Assembly (NCBI RefSeq): GCF_013416775.1
Contig: NZ_SZVI01000011.1
Coordinates: 1 to 64,000 of the forward strand
Source of the DNA: Rhodoferax sp. BLA1
Lineage (GTDB): Bacteria > Pseudomonadota > Gammaproteobacteria > Burkholderiales > Burkholderiaceae_C
Direction: 5' to 3'
DNA length: 64,000 bases
In this document: piece by piece, positions 16,817 through 25,137 of the stretch
Layout: every line of letters starts with the position of its first letter
Position numbering within the stretch: the stretch's first letter is position 1
Position numbers and translations under genes: made by a program
Notes under the pieces: generated by a model
The model's database searches: none
What the model saw: only the letters and a program-made list of their open reading frames with translations
What the model was told of the DNA's origin: nothing

Positions 16817-17170
16817 ATGGGATTGAGTACACATGTGTTGGACACCATGCACGGCACACCGGCGGCAGGCATGTCGGTGGCGCTGTGGGCCACCGGTGCC
16901 GGTGCACCGCGCCTGATCAAACAGCTGGTGCTGAATGCCGATGGCCGCAACCCCGACGGCCTGCTGCTCGATGCCAGCAGCCTGCAGCGCGGCACCTACC
17001 GTCTGGTGTTTGAGGTGGCGGCTTATTTCAAGGCTCTCGGCGTGGTATTGCCCGAGCCCAACTTTCTGGACCAGGTGAACCTGGACTTTGGGGTGGCGGA
17101 TGCGGCGGCGCACTACCACGTGCCGCTGTTGGTGAGCCCCTGGAGTTATTCCACCTACCGGGGCTCCTGA
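16817..17170 (+). CDS. uraH: 5-hydroxyisourate hydrolase (transthyretin-like)
   Basis: A 117-residue HIUase. It has LSTHVLDTMHGTPAAGM with the catalytic His at the start, an internal R-x-x-R/K replaced region around ADGRNPDGLLLD, and the invariant C-terminal YSTYRGS. It hydrolyses 5-hydroxyisourate made by the urate hydroxylase, feeding the UraD domain. GAGGA lies about eight bases before the ATG. It is divergent from puuE across a 90-bp gap that presumably holds both promoters. Confidence 0.93.
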   Translation: MGLSTHVLDTMHGTPAAGMSVALWATGAGAPRLIKQLVLNADGRNPDGLLLDASSLQRGTYRLVFEVAAYFKALGVVLPEPNFLDQVNLDFGVADAAAHYHVPLLVSPWSYSTYRGS

Positions 17171-17176
17171 GTGGTG

Positions 17177-17686
17177 TTAATACTGCCCTTCGGTCAGGGT
17201 GTCGAGCTGGAAGGTGCCGCTTTTGTGCCACAACCAAGTGTCGGTGTAGGTCACCCGGCCCATGCGCACCGGCACCGGGTAGGGTGCGGCGGCACGCACC
17301 GTGTGTTCGATCTCGGCAATCACCTCGGGCGCGTGTTTGGGCGCGCGCATCCAGCTGGTGCCGGTGACGCGGCCTTTGTTGTCCACCTCAACCTGCAGCA
17401 CACCAATCGCATACAGCAGCGGCGGCATCTTGCCGCGGTAGATGCGGTCGGCGTTTTTGGCGTACAGATGCTGGGCTGCGTCACGCCGGTAGGCGCGCGG
17501 GGTCACCGCCTGCGACACCAGAGCCGGTGCGGCGGCGGGCGGCGGTGGGACAACCACCGGCGCGGCGGGTGGTGCAGGCGGCGCCTTGGGTGGGCTACTG
17601 CAGCCACTCAGCAAGGCCGCCAGCGTCGAGGCCAGCGCCAGGCCCCAGCTGGCTTGGCGAGTGTGTTGCGGGGTGAACAGGTTCAT
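17177..17686 (-). CDS. Proline-rich lipoprotein with energy-transducer-like domain
   Basis: A 169-residue probable lipoprotein: the signal peptide ends LAALLSGC, so Cys would be lipidated. A Pro/Ala-rich linker (about residues 30-55) is followed by a roughly 100-residue domain resembling the TonB C-terminal fold (IGVLQVEVDNKGRVTGTSWMR). The linker-plus-domain layout could span periplasm and bind a membrane partner, but TonB itself is not lipidated, so the role is unknown. The start at 17686 is chosen because it begins the signal peptide and follows AAGAGAC. It is convergent with uraH (seven bases apart) and divergent from xdhC. Confidence 0.75.
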   Translation of the reverse strand: MNLFTPQHTRQASWGLALASTLAALLSGCSSPPKAPPAPPAAPVVVPPPPAAAPALVSQAVTPRAYRRDAAQHLYAKNADRIYRGKMPPLLYAIGVLQVEVDNKGRVTGTSWMRAPKHAPEVIAEIEHTVRAAAPYPVPVRMGRVTYTDTWLWHKSGTFQLDTLTEGQY

Positions 17687-17779
17687 GGTGTCTCTTTTGG
17701 GCAGGATGTGCAGGTGCGCTACTGTGCCGCAAAAACGCCGTGTTTGGCAGGCTTTGTGGCCCTCATTGGGTAAGGATTT

Positions 17780-18607
17780 GTGACAGTGTTGGCAGCTTTT
17801 ATTCAGAATCTGGCCACCCAGGACGCGGTGCTGGTCACGGTGCAGGCCTCGCGCGGCTCGGTGCCCCGTGAGGCCGGTGCCTGGATGGCCGTGTTTGCCG
17901 GGCACACCCAGGGCACGGTGGGCGGTGGCCAGCTGGAGTGGCAGGCCATGCAGGACGCCCGGGCACAGCTTTTGTCTGGCGAGCACAGACAACTGCGTCG
18001 CTACCCGCTGGGGCCAGCTTTGGGCCAGTGTTGTGGGGGTGAGATGACGCTGTTATTTGAGCGCGTGGGTGCCAAGGACGTGCCCTCCCTGACCCAGCGT
18101 TTGACGGCACAACAAGCCAGCTGGCCGCTGGTGGCGCTGTTTGGGGGGGGCCATGTCGGGCGGGCACTGGTGGCGGTGTTGCAAACCCTGCCGCTGCGCC
18201 TGCACTGGATCGACAGCCGTGACGAAATTTTCCCGGACGAGCTGCCGACCCAGGTGCTGTGTGAACATTCCCAGCCGGTGCAGGCCGCGGTGGCAGACTT
18301 GCCATCCGGCGCGCTGGTGCTGATCATGAGCTTCAGCCATGCCGAGGATCTGGACGTGGTAGCGGCTTGCCTGCTGCGCCAGCGCCAGCAGGCCGATCTG
18401 CCGTTTATCGGCCTGATTGGCAGCCGAACCAAATGGGCCAGCTTCAGCCACCGCCTGCTGGCGCGTGGTTTCACAGCCCAGGAGCTGGCCCGGGTGACTT
18501 GCCCGATTGGTGTGCCGGGCATTGTTGGCAAGCAGCCAGAGGTGATTGCGGTGGCGGTGGCGGCACAACTCTTGCAAGTTGTCGGGCAGACGTCGTCTGG
18601 ACATTAA
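17780..18607 (+). CDS. xdhC: Xanthine dehydrogenase accessory protein XdhC
   Basis: A 275-residue XdhC/CoxI-family chaperone that inserts the sulfurated molybdenum cofactor into xanthine dehydrogenase. It has the N-terminal RGSVPREAGAWM motif, TVGGGQLEWQ, GPALGQCCGGEM and a C-terminal Rossmann-like domain (VALFGGGHVGRALV ... FIGLIGSRTKW ... CPIGVPGIVGKQPEVIAVAVAAQ). The xanthine dehydrogenase subunits are not in the window. The start appears to be GTG, preceded by TAAGGATTT, which is part of a degenerate palindromic repeat (about 17745-17776), so the repeat may supply the ribosome binding site. It runs into puuD with 13 bases between. Confidence 0.9.
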   Translation: MTVLAAFIQNLATQDAVLVTVQASRGSVPREAGAWMAVFAGHTQGTVGGGQLEWQAMQDARAQLLSGEHRQLRRYPLGPALGQCCGGEMTLLFERVGAKDVPSLTQRLTAQQASWPLVALFGGGHVGRALVAVLQTLPLRLHWIDSRDEIFPDELPTQVLCEHSQPVQAAVADLPSGALVLIMSFSHAEDLDVVAACLLRQRQQADLPFIGLIGSRTKWASFSHRLLARGFTAQELARVTCPIGVPGIVGKQPEVIAVAVAAQLLQVVGQTSSGH

Positions 18608-18620
18608 AAAGGGATAGTGG

Positions 18621-19865
18621 ATGGAAAGTTATTACCTCGATTGGGCCAACCTGCTGCTGCGCTGGGTACATGTGATCACCGCGATTGCCTGGATTGGTTC
18701 CTCGTTTTATTTTGTGTTTCTGGACAGCAGCCTGACCCCGCCCGAGGACGAAGACCTCAAGAAACAAGGCGTCAGTGGTGAGTTGTGGGCGGTGCACGGC
18801 GGCGGTTTTTACCACCCGGTGAAGTTCGCGGTGCGCCCGCCGCAGCTGCCCAAACACCTGCACTGGTTTTATTGGGAGAGTTACACCACCTGGCTCACCG
18901 GCTTTTCGCTGTTCACCGTGTCCTACCTGTGGAGTGCCACCACTTACCTGATTGACAAGTCCAAGATGGACTGGTTGCCCTGGCAGGCGATCACGGTGGC
19001 GATTTTCTTTCTGGTGATTTTCTGGCTGTTGTACGACCTGATCTGCCGCCTGTTTGGCCAGCGCAAACACGGCGATGCCATCGTGGGCGCCCTGGTGTTG
19101 GTGCTGGTGTGTGTGGCCAGTTGGCTGGCCTGCCACTGGTTTGCCGGACGCGCTGCCTTTTTGCTGGTGGGCGCGATGATGGCCACCACCATGAGCGCCA
19201 ATGTGGCGCACTGGATCATTCCGGGCCAGCGCAAGGTGGTCGCTGCGATCAAGGCCGGTGAACCGGTGGACCCGATCCATGGCAAACGCGGCAAACAGCG
19301 CAGTGTGCACAACACCTATTTCACGCTGCCGGTGTTGTTTGCGATGCTCAGCGGCCACTACAGCTTCACCTACACCCACCCGCAAAACTGGCTGGTGTTG
19401 ATTGCGATGATGTTTGCCGGTGCCGCGATCCGCCAGTTTTTTGTGCTGCGCCACGGCTTCAAGCTCGGGCGCAATGGCAACCCCTTGCCTTACGCGCTGC
19501 TGGGTGTGGTGGTGATTGCCATGATGATCGTCTGGCTCAAACCTGCGCCAGAATCCAGCACCCCGCAAGCTGCTGCGTCTTCCATAGCGGGTAGCCCAGG
19601 TAATACGGGGGCTAGCGGCCAAATCTCTTACAAAACTCTGCAAACTGTGCTGGAGCAGCGTTGTTACCTGTGCCATGGTGAGGCGGTGCAGTCCAAGGGT
19701 TTGCGTTTTGACAGCCCGCAGTTGGTCCAACAAAACGCGGCCAACATCTACCAGCAGGTGGTGGTGAGCAAACTCATGCCCATGAGCAACACCACCCACA
19801 TCACCGCAGCTGAGCGGCAGATCATTGCGCAGTGGTACTTGTCCGGGGCCGGTGTGGATGAGTAG
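18621..19865 (+). CDS. puuD: Membrane-bound urate hydroxylase with C-terminal cytochrome c domain
   Basis: A 414-residue PuuD. The N-terminal part has about eight hydrophobic helices with conserved His residues (WVHVITAIAWIGSSFYF, AVHGGGFYH, TMSANVAHWIIPGQ). After a linker comes a small cytochrome c domain with the haem motif CYLCH at residues 348-352 and the distal Met region KLMPMSNTTH. It oxidises urate to 5-hydroxyisourate and passes electrons to the respiratory chain rather than to oxygen. Residues about 321-335 (SIAGSPGNTGASGQ) derive from an in-frame palindromic repeat that now forms the linker between membrane and haem domains. It follows xdhC and overlaps the next small gene. Confidence 0.92.
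   Translation: MESYYLDWANLLLRWVHVITAIAWIGSSFYFVFLDSSLTPPEDEDLKKQGVSGELWAVHGGGFYHPVKFAVRPPQLPKHLHWFYWESYTTWLTGFSLFTVSYLWSATTYLIDKSKMDWLPWQAITVAIFFLVIFWLLYDLICRLFGQRKHGDAIVGALVLVLVCVASWLACHWFAGRAAFLLVGAMMATTMSANVAHWIIPGQRKVVAAIKAGEPVDPIHGKRGKQRSVHNTYFTLPVLFAMLSGHYSFTYTHPQNWLVLIAMMFAGAAIRQFFVLRHGFKLGRNGNPLPYALLGVVVIAMMIVWLKPAPESSTPQAAASSIAGSPGNTGASGQISYKTLQTVLEQRCYLCHGEAVQSKGLRFDSPQLVQQNAANIYQQVVVSKLMPMSNTTHITAAERQIIAQWYLSGAGVDE
19583..19626 (-). repeat. Interspersed palindromic repeat, copy 8, inside puuD
   Basis: Inverted orientation: CATAGCGGGTAGCCCAGG, centre, GGGGGCTAGCGGCCAAAT. It is translated as part of the linker between the PuuD membrane domain and its cytochrome c domain, without disturbing the frame. 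Confidence 0.7.
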
Positions 19866-20205
19866 GCGCCTGCGCCTGGCCACCTGTGTGCTGACGGGTG
19901 CAGCTGGGCTGCTGGCCAGCCCTGTCGCTGTGTTGGCGCAGTCCGCCAGCACTGGCAGTGTTGTGCCGTTGCTGATCCAGCAGCGGGGTCAGCAACAAGA
20001 GCAGCTGATCCAGGGCCAGGCCGCCACCCAGTTGAGTCGGCGTCAGGCCAACGCGGTGGTGCAGGCGCCGCAACCCGCCGTGGCGCCGGTTGTCAGCCCT
20101 GTCTCATCCCCGCAACCCGTGACGCAGGCCGATGTGCTGCGGCAGCGGCAAGAGCGTATCCGTCGCCTCAACGCCGCCAAGGTTGAGCCAGCGGCCCAAC
20201 CTTGA
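19858..20205 (+). CDS. Small Gln-rich exported protein of unknown function
   Basis: A 115-residue protein with a Sec signal peptide (RLRLATCVLTGAAGLLASPVAVLA, cleaved near AQS). The mature part is rich in Gln, Val and Pro (QQRGQQQEQLIQGQAAT), probably helical at first and then disordered, ending with an Arg-rich helix. I do not recognise a domain. The ATG overlaps the last codons of puuD by eight bases, so it is likely translated with it and placed in the periplasm beside the urate hydroxylase. An assembly or haem-delivery role would be speculation. Confidence 0.65.
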   Translation: MSRRLRLATCVLTGAAGLLASPVAVLAQSASTGSVVPLLIQQRGQQQEQLIQGQAATQLSRRQANAVVQAPQPAVAPVVSPVSSPQPVTQADVLRQRQERIRRLNAAKVEPAAQP

Positions 20206-20224
20206 TCTCGCTCCGTACGGGCGT

Positions 20225-21196
20225 TTAGTCCACCTTGGCGCCGGAGGACTTGACCATGGACTCGTATTTGCGGCGCTCGCTGTTCATCAACGCACCAAAC
20301 GCCTCGGGGGTGCTGGGTACCGGCTCGGCCAGCAGGGCCGCAAAGCGGGTTTTGGTCTCAGGCGCGTTGAGCGCGGCCACAAACGCGGTGTTGAGTTTGG
20401 TGATCACGTCCTTGGGTGTGCCTGCGGGTGCCACCAGGCCCCACCAGGTGTCGACCGCAAAACCTTTGAGGGTATCGGCCACCGGTGGCACACCGGGCAG
20501 TGCGCTCGACGCGGTCAGGGTGGTCACCGCCAGCGCCTTGAGTTTGCCAGCCTTGATGTTGGGTGCGGCGGTGGACAGGTTGTCAAAGTTGTAGTCGACC
20601 TGGCCGCTGAGTAGGCCCAGCTGCGCCGGGTTGCCACCGTTGTAGGGGATGTGCACCGCAAAAATACCGGCCTCTTTTTTGAACAGCTCCCCGGCCAGGT
20701 GACCGGCGCTGCCGTTGCCGCCGCTGCCGTAGTTGAGCTTGGCCGGGTTGGCCTTGGCGTAGGCGATCAGGTCTTTCACACTGTTGATCTTCAGGCGGGC
20801 GGCGGTGTCGGCATTCATCACCAGCACATTGGGCACCCGCACCATCTGGGTGATCGGGGCAAAGTCGGTGGCGGCGTTGAATGGCATCTTGCTGTACAGC
20901 CAGGGATTCACCGCGTGGGTGGCGGTGGCGGCAATACCAATGGTCAGACCGTCCGGCGCCGCCTTGGCCACCGCGCTTGCGCCGATGTTGCCACCGGCAC
21001 CGGGTTTGTTGTCGATGATCACGGTGCCCAGGCTGTCCTTGACCCGTTCGGCCAGGGCGCGTGCGGTGATGTCAAGCGGGCCACCGGCGGCGTAGGGCAC
21101 GATCAGGCGGATCGGTTTGTCTTGCGCCTGTGCCAGCGGCATCAGGGTGGCGGCGGCCAGCGCCAGGGTACTCAGCAGAAATGATCGGGTGTGCAT
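20225..21196 (-). CDS. Bug/TctC-family periplasmic solute-binding protein
   Basis: A 323-residue binding protein of the tripartite tricarboxylate transporter type, a family greatly expanded in Burkholderiales. Signal peptide at residues 1-24 (TLALAAATLMPLAQA), then the typical KPIRLIVPYAAGGPLDITAR start, VIIDNKPGAGGNIGA, PDGLTIG, LNYGSGGNGSAGHLAGE and a C-terminal LVAPAGTPKDVITKLN. No TctA/TctB membrane genes are adjacent, so it is an orphan. It is convergent with the purine cluster and may bind a related organic acid, but the ligand is unknown. Confidence 0.9.
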   Translation of the reverse strand: MHTRSFLLSTLALAAATLMPLAQAQDKPIRLIVPYAAGGPLDITARALAERVKDSLGTVIIDNKPGAGGNIGASAVAKAAPDGLTIGIAATATHAVNPWLYSKMPFNAATDFAPITQMVRVPNVLVMNADTAARLKINSVKDLIAYAKANPAKLNYGSGGNGSAGHLAGELFKKEAGIFAVHIPYNGGNPAQLGLLSGQVDYNFDNLSTAAPNIKAGKLKALAVTTLTASSALPGVPPVADTLKGFAVDTWWGLVAPAGTPKDVITKLNTAFVAALNAPETKTRFAALLAEPVPSTPEAFGALMNSERRKYESMVKSSGAKVD

Positions 21197-21215
21197 GACA
21201 GGTCCTTGTCTTGGG

Positions 21216-22286
21216 TTAAACAATGGCGCCGTCCGCAGCCTTGTCGGCCTCGGAGGTGAATGAATCGGCATAAAACTCGTCGACCGGCAGCCCGGCCTGG
21301 ATGTAGTCGCGCTGGGCAGACGCCACCACAATCGGCGCACCACAGGCATACACCTGGTAGGCCGACAGATCGGGTGTGTCCTGCAGCACCGCCTGGTGCA
21401 CAAAACCGGTGCGCCCGGTCCAGCCGTCCTCAGGTAGCGCGTCGGACACCACCGGCGCATAGCGCAGGTTCGGCATCTCGGCCAGCTTGGCCTGCACCCA
21501 GTCCGCCATGTATAGGTCGGCCGGGCGGCGGCCACCCCAGTACAAAGTGGTGGGGCGGCTGATCTTGGCAAACTGCATGTGTTCGATCAGCGCCTTGAGC
21601 GGGGCAAAACCGGTGCCCGAGGCCAGCAGGATGATCGGTTTGTCGCCGCCTTCACGCAGGTAGAAGCTGCCAAAAGGCCCCTCGATACGCAGGATGTCGC
21701 GCTCTTTCATCGTGCCAAACACCTGGTCAGTGAACTTGCCACCGGGCATGTGGCGGATGTGCAGTTCGATGCCTTCGCCCGCCGCCAGGGTGTGGGGTGC
21801 GTTGGCCATCGAATAACTGCGGCGCAGGCCACCGGGCAGCAGAAAGTCGATGTATTGCCCGGCGTGGTATTGAAAAGCTTCGTTGGCGGGCAACTGCAGC
21901 TGCAGGCGCATCACGTCGTCTGACTTCTTCTCCATCAACTTGAGGCGGGTCGGCATTTTCTTGATCGGGAACGCGCCCTCGGCCGTGACCTGGCGCGACT
22001 CCAGCACCACGTTGCTGGTGGCTGTGGCGCAGCAGGTCAGCACAAAACCCTGGGCCAATTCTTCGTCGCTGATGGCCTTGGCCTGGTAGCTGCCGTGTTC
22101 CACGCTGCCGCTGAGTTTTTTGCATTTGCAGGAACCACAGGCGCCGTCTTTGCAGCCATAGGGCAGGTTGACACCCTGGCGGATGCCACCGGCCAGCAGG
22201 GTCTCGCCAGGGTCGACGCTGAATGTGCGCAGACTGGGCTCCATGGTGACCTGAAAAGTGGTGGGGGAGGTGGCGGCAGAGCTCAT
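21216..22286 (-). CDS. Iron-sulfur flavoprotein reductase (CDP-6-deoxy-delta-3,4-glucoseen reductase-like)
   Basis: A 356-residue three-domain electron transfer protein. Residues about 10-100 are a plant-type 2Fe-2S ferredoxin domain with Cys in GCKDGACGSCKCKK and a later TCCATA. Then an FAD-binding domain (GQYIDFLLPGGLRRSYSMANAP) and an NAD(P)H-binding domain (PIILLASGTGFAPLKALIEH, YACGAP). Such proteins pass electrons from NADH to a partner oxygenase or reductase. Betaproteobacterial homologues are usually annotated by the sugar enzyme name, but no deoxysugar genes are near, so the true partner is unknown. Confidence 0.85.
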   Translation of the reverse strand: MSSAATSPTTFQVTMEPSLRTFSVDPGETLLAGGIRQGVNLPYGCKDGACGSCKCKKLSGSVEHGSYQAKAISDEELAQGFVLTCCATATSNVVLESRQVTAEGAFPIKKMPTRLKLMEKKSDDVMRLQLQLPANEAFQYHAGQYIDFLLPGGLRRSYSMANAPHTLAAGEGIELHIRHMPGGKFTDQVFGTMKERDILRIEGPFGSFYLREGGDKPIILLASGTGFAPLKALIEHMQFAKISRPTTLYWGGRRPADLYMADWVQAKLAEMPNLRYAPVVSDALPEDGWTGRTGFVHQAVLQDTPDLSAYQVYACGAPIVVASAQRDYIQAGLPVDEFYADSFTSEADKAADGAIV

Positions 22287-22333
22287 GTTGTCGTTATCCT
22301 AGGCGCTGAAATCAAAACTGGAAGGATCACATT

Positions 22334-23275
22334 TTGCCCGCATTAACAAGCACGTCTCCCCTTTTGTACGCCACCCGACCTGGCGCCTTGCCCGCCCGTT
22401 TCCGGCGCGAACGTGTGCTGCTGGTGGGCTGTGGTGATGTTGGCCTGCGTGTGGCGGCCCTGATGCACCGCCAAGTGCGCCTGCTCGCGCTGACCTCCAG
22501 CGCCGCCCGCCTGGCCGAGCTGCGTGCCCAAGGCATTACCCCGCTGCTGGGCAACCTGGATGAACCGCCCAGTCTGCGCCGCCTGGCCGGTCTGGCGACC
22601 CGCGTGGTGCATCTGGCGCCGCCGCTCGAAAGCGAAGCGGGCGACCCGCGCACCCGCGCGCTGCTACGGGTGCTGCGCAGGCGTAGCCAGCCCGAGTCGC
22701 TGGTGTACGGCTCCACCAGTGGTGTGTATGGCGACTGCGAAGGTGCGGTAGCTACAGAAACAAGAGCTGTCAACCCTTTTACATCAAGGGCTAGGAGGCG
22801 AATTGATGCGGAAAGACTGGTGCGCCACTATGGCCGCGCCACGGGTGTGCCCAGCACCGTGCTGCGTATTCCCGGCATCTACGCCCCCAACCGCGTGGGC
22901 GGCACACCGCGTGAACGCCTGTTGCGCGGCACACCGATGCTGCGCGCCGAAGACGACGTCTACACCAACCACATCCACGCCGACGACCTGGCGCGCGCCT
23001 GTGTGGCCGCCCTGTGGCGCGGCGCCCCGCAACGGGTCTACAACACCAACGACGACACCTGCCTGAAGATGGGTGAGTACTTTGAGCTGGCCGCCGACCT
23101 GTACGGCCTGCCCCGGCCCGAGCGCCTGTCGCGCGCCGAGGCACAACAACGCCTGCCACTGGCCCTGCTGAGCTTCATGAGTGAGTCCCGGCGCATGGAC
23201 AACACCCGCCTGAAAAAAGAGCTGCGCCTGAAGCTGCGTTACCCGACGGTGGTGCAGGGGTTGGCGGGGTCATGA
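22334..23275 (+). CDS. SDR-family NAD-dependent epimerase/dehydratase-like protein
   Basis: A 313-residue extended SDR of the YeeZ-like group. The nucleotide-binding loop is VLLVGCGDVGLRVAAL; the active-site region is VYGSTSGVYGDCEGA, and RIPGIYAPNR with YTNHIHADDLARAC follows. Substrate is unknown. The start is probably TTG with GAAGGA eight bases upstream. A palindromic repeat overlaps residues about 138-158, where the family has an E-T-R-x-V-N-P-x-T-x-R-A-x-R-R-x-D-A-E motif; here the repeat itself encodes a version of it (ETRAVNPFTSRARRRIDAE). Confidence 0.82.
   Translation: MPALTSTSPLLYATRPGALPARFRRERVLLVGCGDVGLRVAALMHRQVRLLALTSSAARLAELRAQGITPLLGNLDEPPSLRRLAGLATRVVHLAPPLESEAGDPRTRALLRVLRRRSQPESLVYGSTSGVYGDCEGAVATETRAVNPFTSRARRRIDAERLVRHYGRATGVPSTVLRIPGIYAPNRVGGTPRERLLRGTPMLRAEDDVYTNHIHADDLARACVAALWRGAPQRVYNTNDDTCLKMGEYFELAADLYGLPRPERLSRAEAQQRLPLALLSFMSESRRMDNTRLKKELRLKLRYPTVVQGLAGS
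22749..22806 (-). repeat. Interspersed palindromic repeat, copy 9, inside coding DNA
   Basis: TAGCTACAGAAACAAGAGCT, then AACCC, a short centre and AAGGGCTAGGAGGCGAATTG. It shows the longer form of the element with an outer TAGCTAC. It is read in frame in the SDR gene across a conserved motif. Confidence 0.75.
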
Positions 23276-23320
23276 GCGGCTCATAACCTGTCGTCGCCAC
23301 AAGCGCAGGAGGGCACCCGC

Positions 23321-25045
23321 ATGGCTTCGAATGACGAGCTCAACTCAACCCAGTGGATCGCGCTGATCGCTTTTTTACTGTGTCTGCTGGTGCCACTGGC
23401 TGTTGGTTTGGCGGTTTGGATCAAGCGCCGCTACGCCAGGGCCGTGGTTGACTTGCAGGCCAAAACTGCGGTGAGCCACACCGTGCTCCCAACCGAGCCG
23501 CATGGCGCCCCAACAACCGACTTGCCGCTGGCGACAGCTGACTTGCAGCAATCCTGGTGTGCGGCAGATGCCTTCCAGCCAGCAGGGGCTGATGACCCCA
23601 CCCGGCCTGCGCGTCGTCTGCGGGCGTGGGTGTTGTGGATCCAGTTTGTCAGCGGCTTGCTGTATTGGTGGCTTCTCTTGATCATTCTGGTTTTTGGGAT
23701 TGCGCTCTTGTCGACCATGACCGGTCAAAAGTTCGGAGACAGTGCCCCTTTGGCCACCTGGATCACACAACTGGTGTTGTGGCCCATGCTTGTGCTGCCA
23801 GCAGCTTTACCCTGGGCATTTCAAGCGTGTGTGAGAGAGTCCCGTGTTTGGGCGGTTTTTGCCCTGGTGATGCTGTGTTTGGGCCTGGGTTTGGTTTTTG
23901 CGGGTTTGGGCTGGCTGGGCAGCGGCATTTTTTTGTTGTGCGCTGTACTACTGGCGTTGACCCTGGTCACATTCATGCGTCCGGCGGTGCGCGGTGCTGG
24001 CCCGCCTTTGGTCGCTGCATTCACCGTGGGCCTGTTGGTGTTCTGCACCCTGATTTGGGTGCTTGTTCTGTTTGATGACTCACCTGACACGGAACCAACG
24101 CTTCAGGACTGGCTTCTTGCGGGGGGGACCTCTGTGGTGTTGCTCGGCATCGCGGCGTACGGCTCATGGCGCATGCTGATGCGCCTGGCGCGCCGGTACA
24201 CCGAACGCAAGTTCAGCGAGCAGCAGCTGGCCTTGGGTGCCTACTGGGCACTCGTCACATCCTTCATGGCTACGGTTGTTTTGATGATGTCGTTCGAGCA
24301 GCGCACCCAACACAGCATGGAGTGGCTGGGGACTGCCATTTTGGTGTCTTGGTTGTTATGGCGCGTTGTGCAGCGTGTGGCCTTGCGTTGGACCATTCGA
24401 CGCGCGCCCCAACCCTTGGGTGCTTTGTTGTTGCTGCGTGTGTTCAAACCCTCAGAGCGCTCAGAGGCCTTCACCGACCGCTTTCTGGCGCGCTGGCGTT
24501 TTGCAGGCCCGGTGTGGATGATTGCAGGCCCCGACCTGGCGGGTGCCTACCTGGAACCGGATGAGTTCTTTGCCTATCTTCAGCGCAGTTTGCACCAGCG
24601 CTTTATCACCGACGCAGACAAGCTCAAGCAGGCACTGTTGACGCTGGATCAGACGCGTGACCCCGACGGCCGCTGTCGCGTTCATGAGTTGTTCTGTGCG
24701 AACACCAGCTGGCAGGCCACGGTCTTGTCCTTGATCGACCAGGCCGCCGTGGTGATGCTTGACCTGCGTGAGTACAACGACCAGCGTGCTGGCACCCGGT
24801 TTGAGCTGGAGGCCTTGTTACGCCGCGCACCCCTTGAGAAAGTGCTCGTGGTGGTCGGTAAAGACGATGACAGCCAACACATCGGGCAGGAGATCACCGC
24901 CATCTGGCAAGACATGGCAGGCCAGCGTCAGGAGACCAACACACCAAACAGCTTGCAAGTGCTTAGCGTGGGCGAGGGCACGGACGCGGAAATGCGGGGC
25001 CTGTTTTGTGCCGCAGCCCAGGCCGCTCGCGGCCAGGGTGTTTGA
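23321..25045 (+). CDS. Multi-spanning membrane protein with unknown C-terminal cytosolic domain
   Basis: A 574-residue protein I do not recognise by name. About eight hydrophobic segments occupy residues 12-360 (for example WIQFVSGLLYWWLLLIILVFGIALL and MLCLGLGLVFAGLGWLGSGIFLL). The last 200 residues are soluble: LGALLLLRVFKPSERSEAF, PVWMIAGPDLAGAYLEPDEFF, a helix, AVVMLDLREYNDQRAGTRFELEAL and EKVLVVVGKDDD. This alternating strand-helix layout, with VMLDLR at a strand end, suggests a Rossmann- or TIR-like fold facing the cytoplasm. It could be a sensor or effector. It stands between the SDR gene and a toxin-antitoxin pair next to tRNA-Leu, a spot where accessory genes gather. Confidence 0.7.
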   Translation: MASNDELNSTQWIALIAFLLCLLVPLAVGLAVWIKRRYARAVVDLQAKTAVSHTVLPTEPHGAPTTDLPLATADLQQSWCAADAFQPAGADDPTRPARRLRAWVLWIQFVSGLLYWWLLLIILVFGIALLSTMTGQKFGDSAPLATWITQLVLWPMLVLPAALPWAFQACVRESRVWAVFALVMLCLGLGLVFAGLGWLGSGIFLLCAVLLALTLVTFMRPAVRGAGPPLVAAFTVGLLVFCTLIWVLVLFDDSPDTEPTLQDWLLAGGTSVVLLGIAAYGSWRMLMRLARRYTERKFSEQQLALGAYWALVTSFMATVVLMMSFEQRTQHSMEWLGTAILVSWLLWRVVQRVALRWTIRRAPQPLGALLLLRVFKPSERSEAFTDRFLARWRFAGPVWMIAGPDLAGAYLEPDEFFAYLQRSLHQRFITDADKLKQALLTLDQTRDPDGRCRVHELFCANTSWQATVLSLIDQAAVVMLDLREYNDQRAGTRFELEALLRRAPLEKVLVVVGKDDDSQHIGQEITAIWQDMAGQRQETNTPNSLQVLSVGEGTDAEMRGLFCAAAQAARGQGV

Positions 25046-25075
25046 GTTTGAAAGAGCCATTGCTCCAAGCCCTGG

Positions 25076-25110
25076 CGTTCGCCCTGACCGTGTCGAAGCC
25101 CTTTGACGAC
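25076..25110 (+). repeat. Degenerate GTTCGCCCTGA...GTCGAAG repeat
   Basis: GTTCGCCCTGACCGTGTCGA followed by AGCCCTTTGACGAC resembles a repeat common in proteobacterial genomes (GTTCGCCCTGAGC-TGTCGAAGGGC). One copy only, partly decayed, between the membrane protein and yoeB. A weaker trace (TTCGCCCTGACAAGCTCA) lies at about 39294-39312. Confidence 0.35.
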
Positions 25111-25137
25111 GCGCGCTACGACCGCGGCATCCAACGG

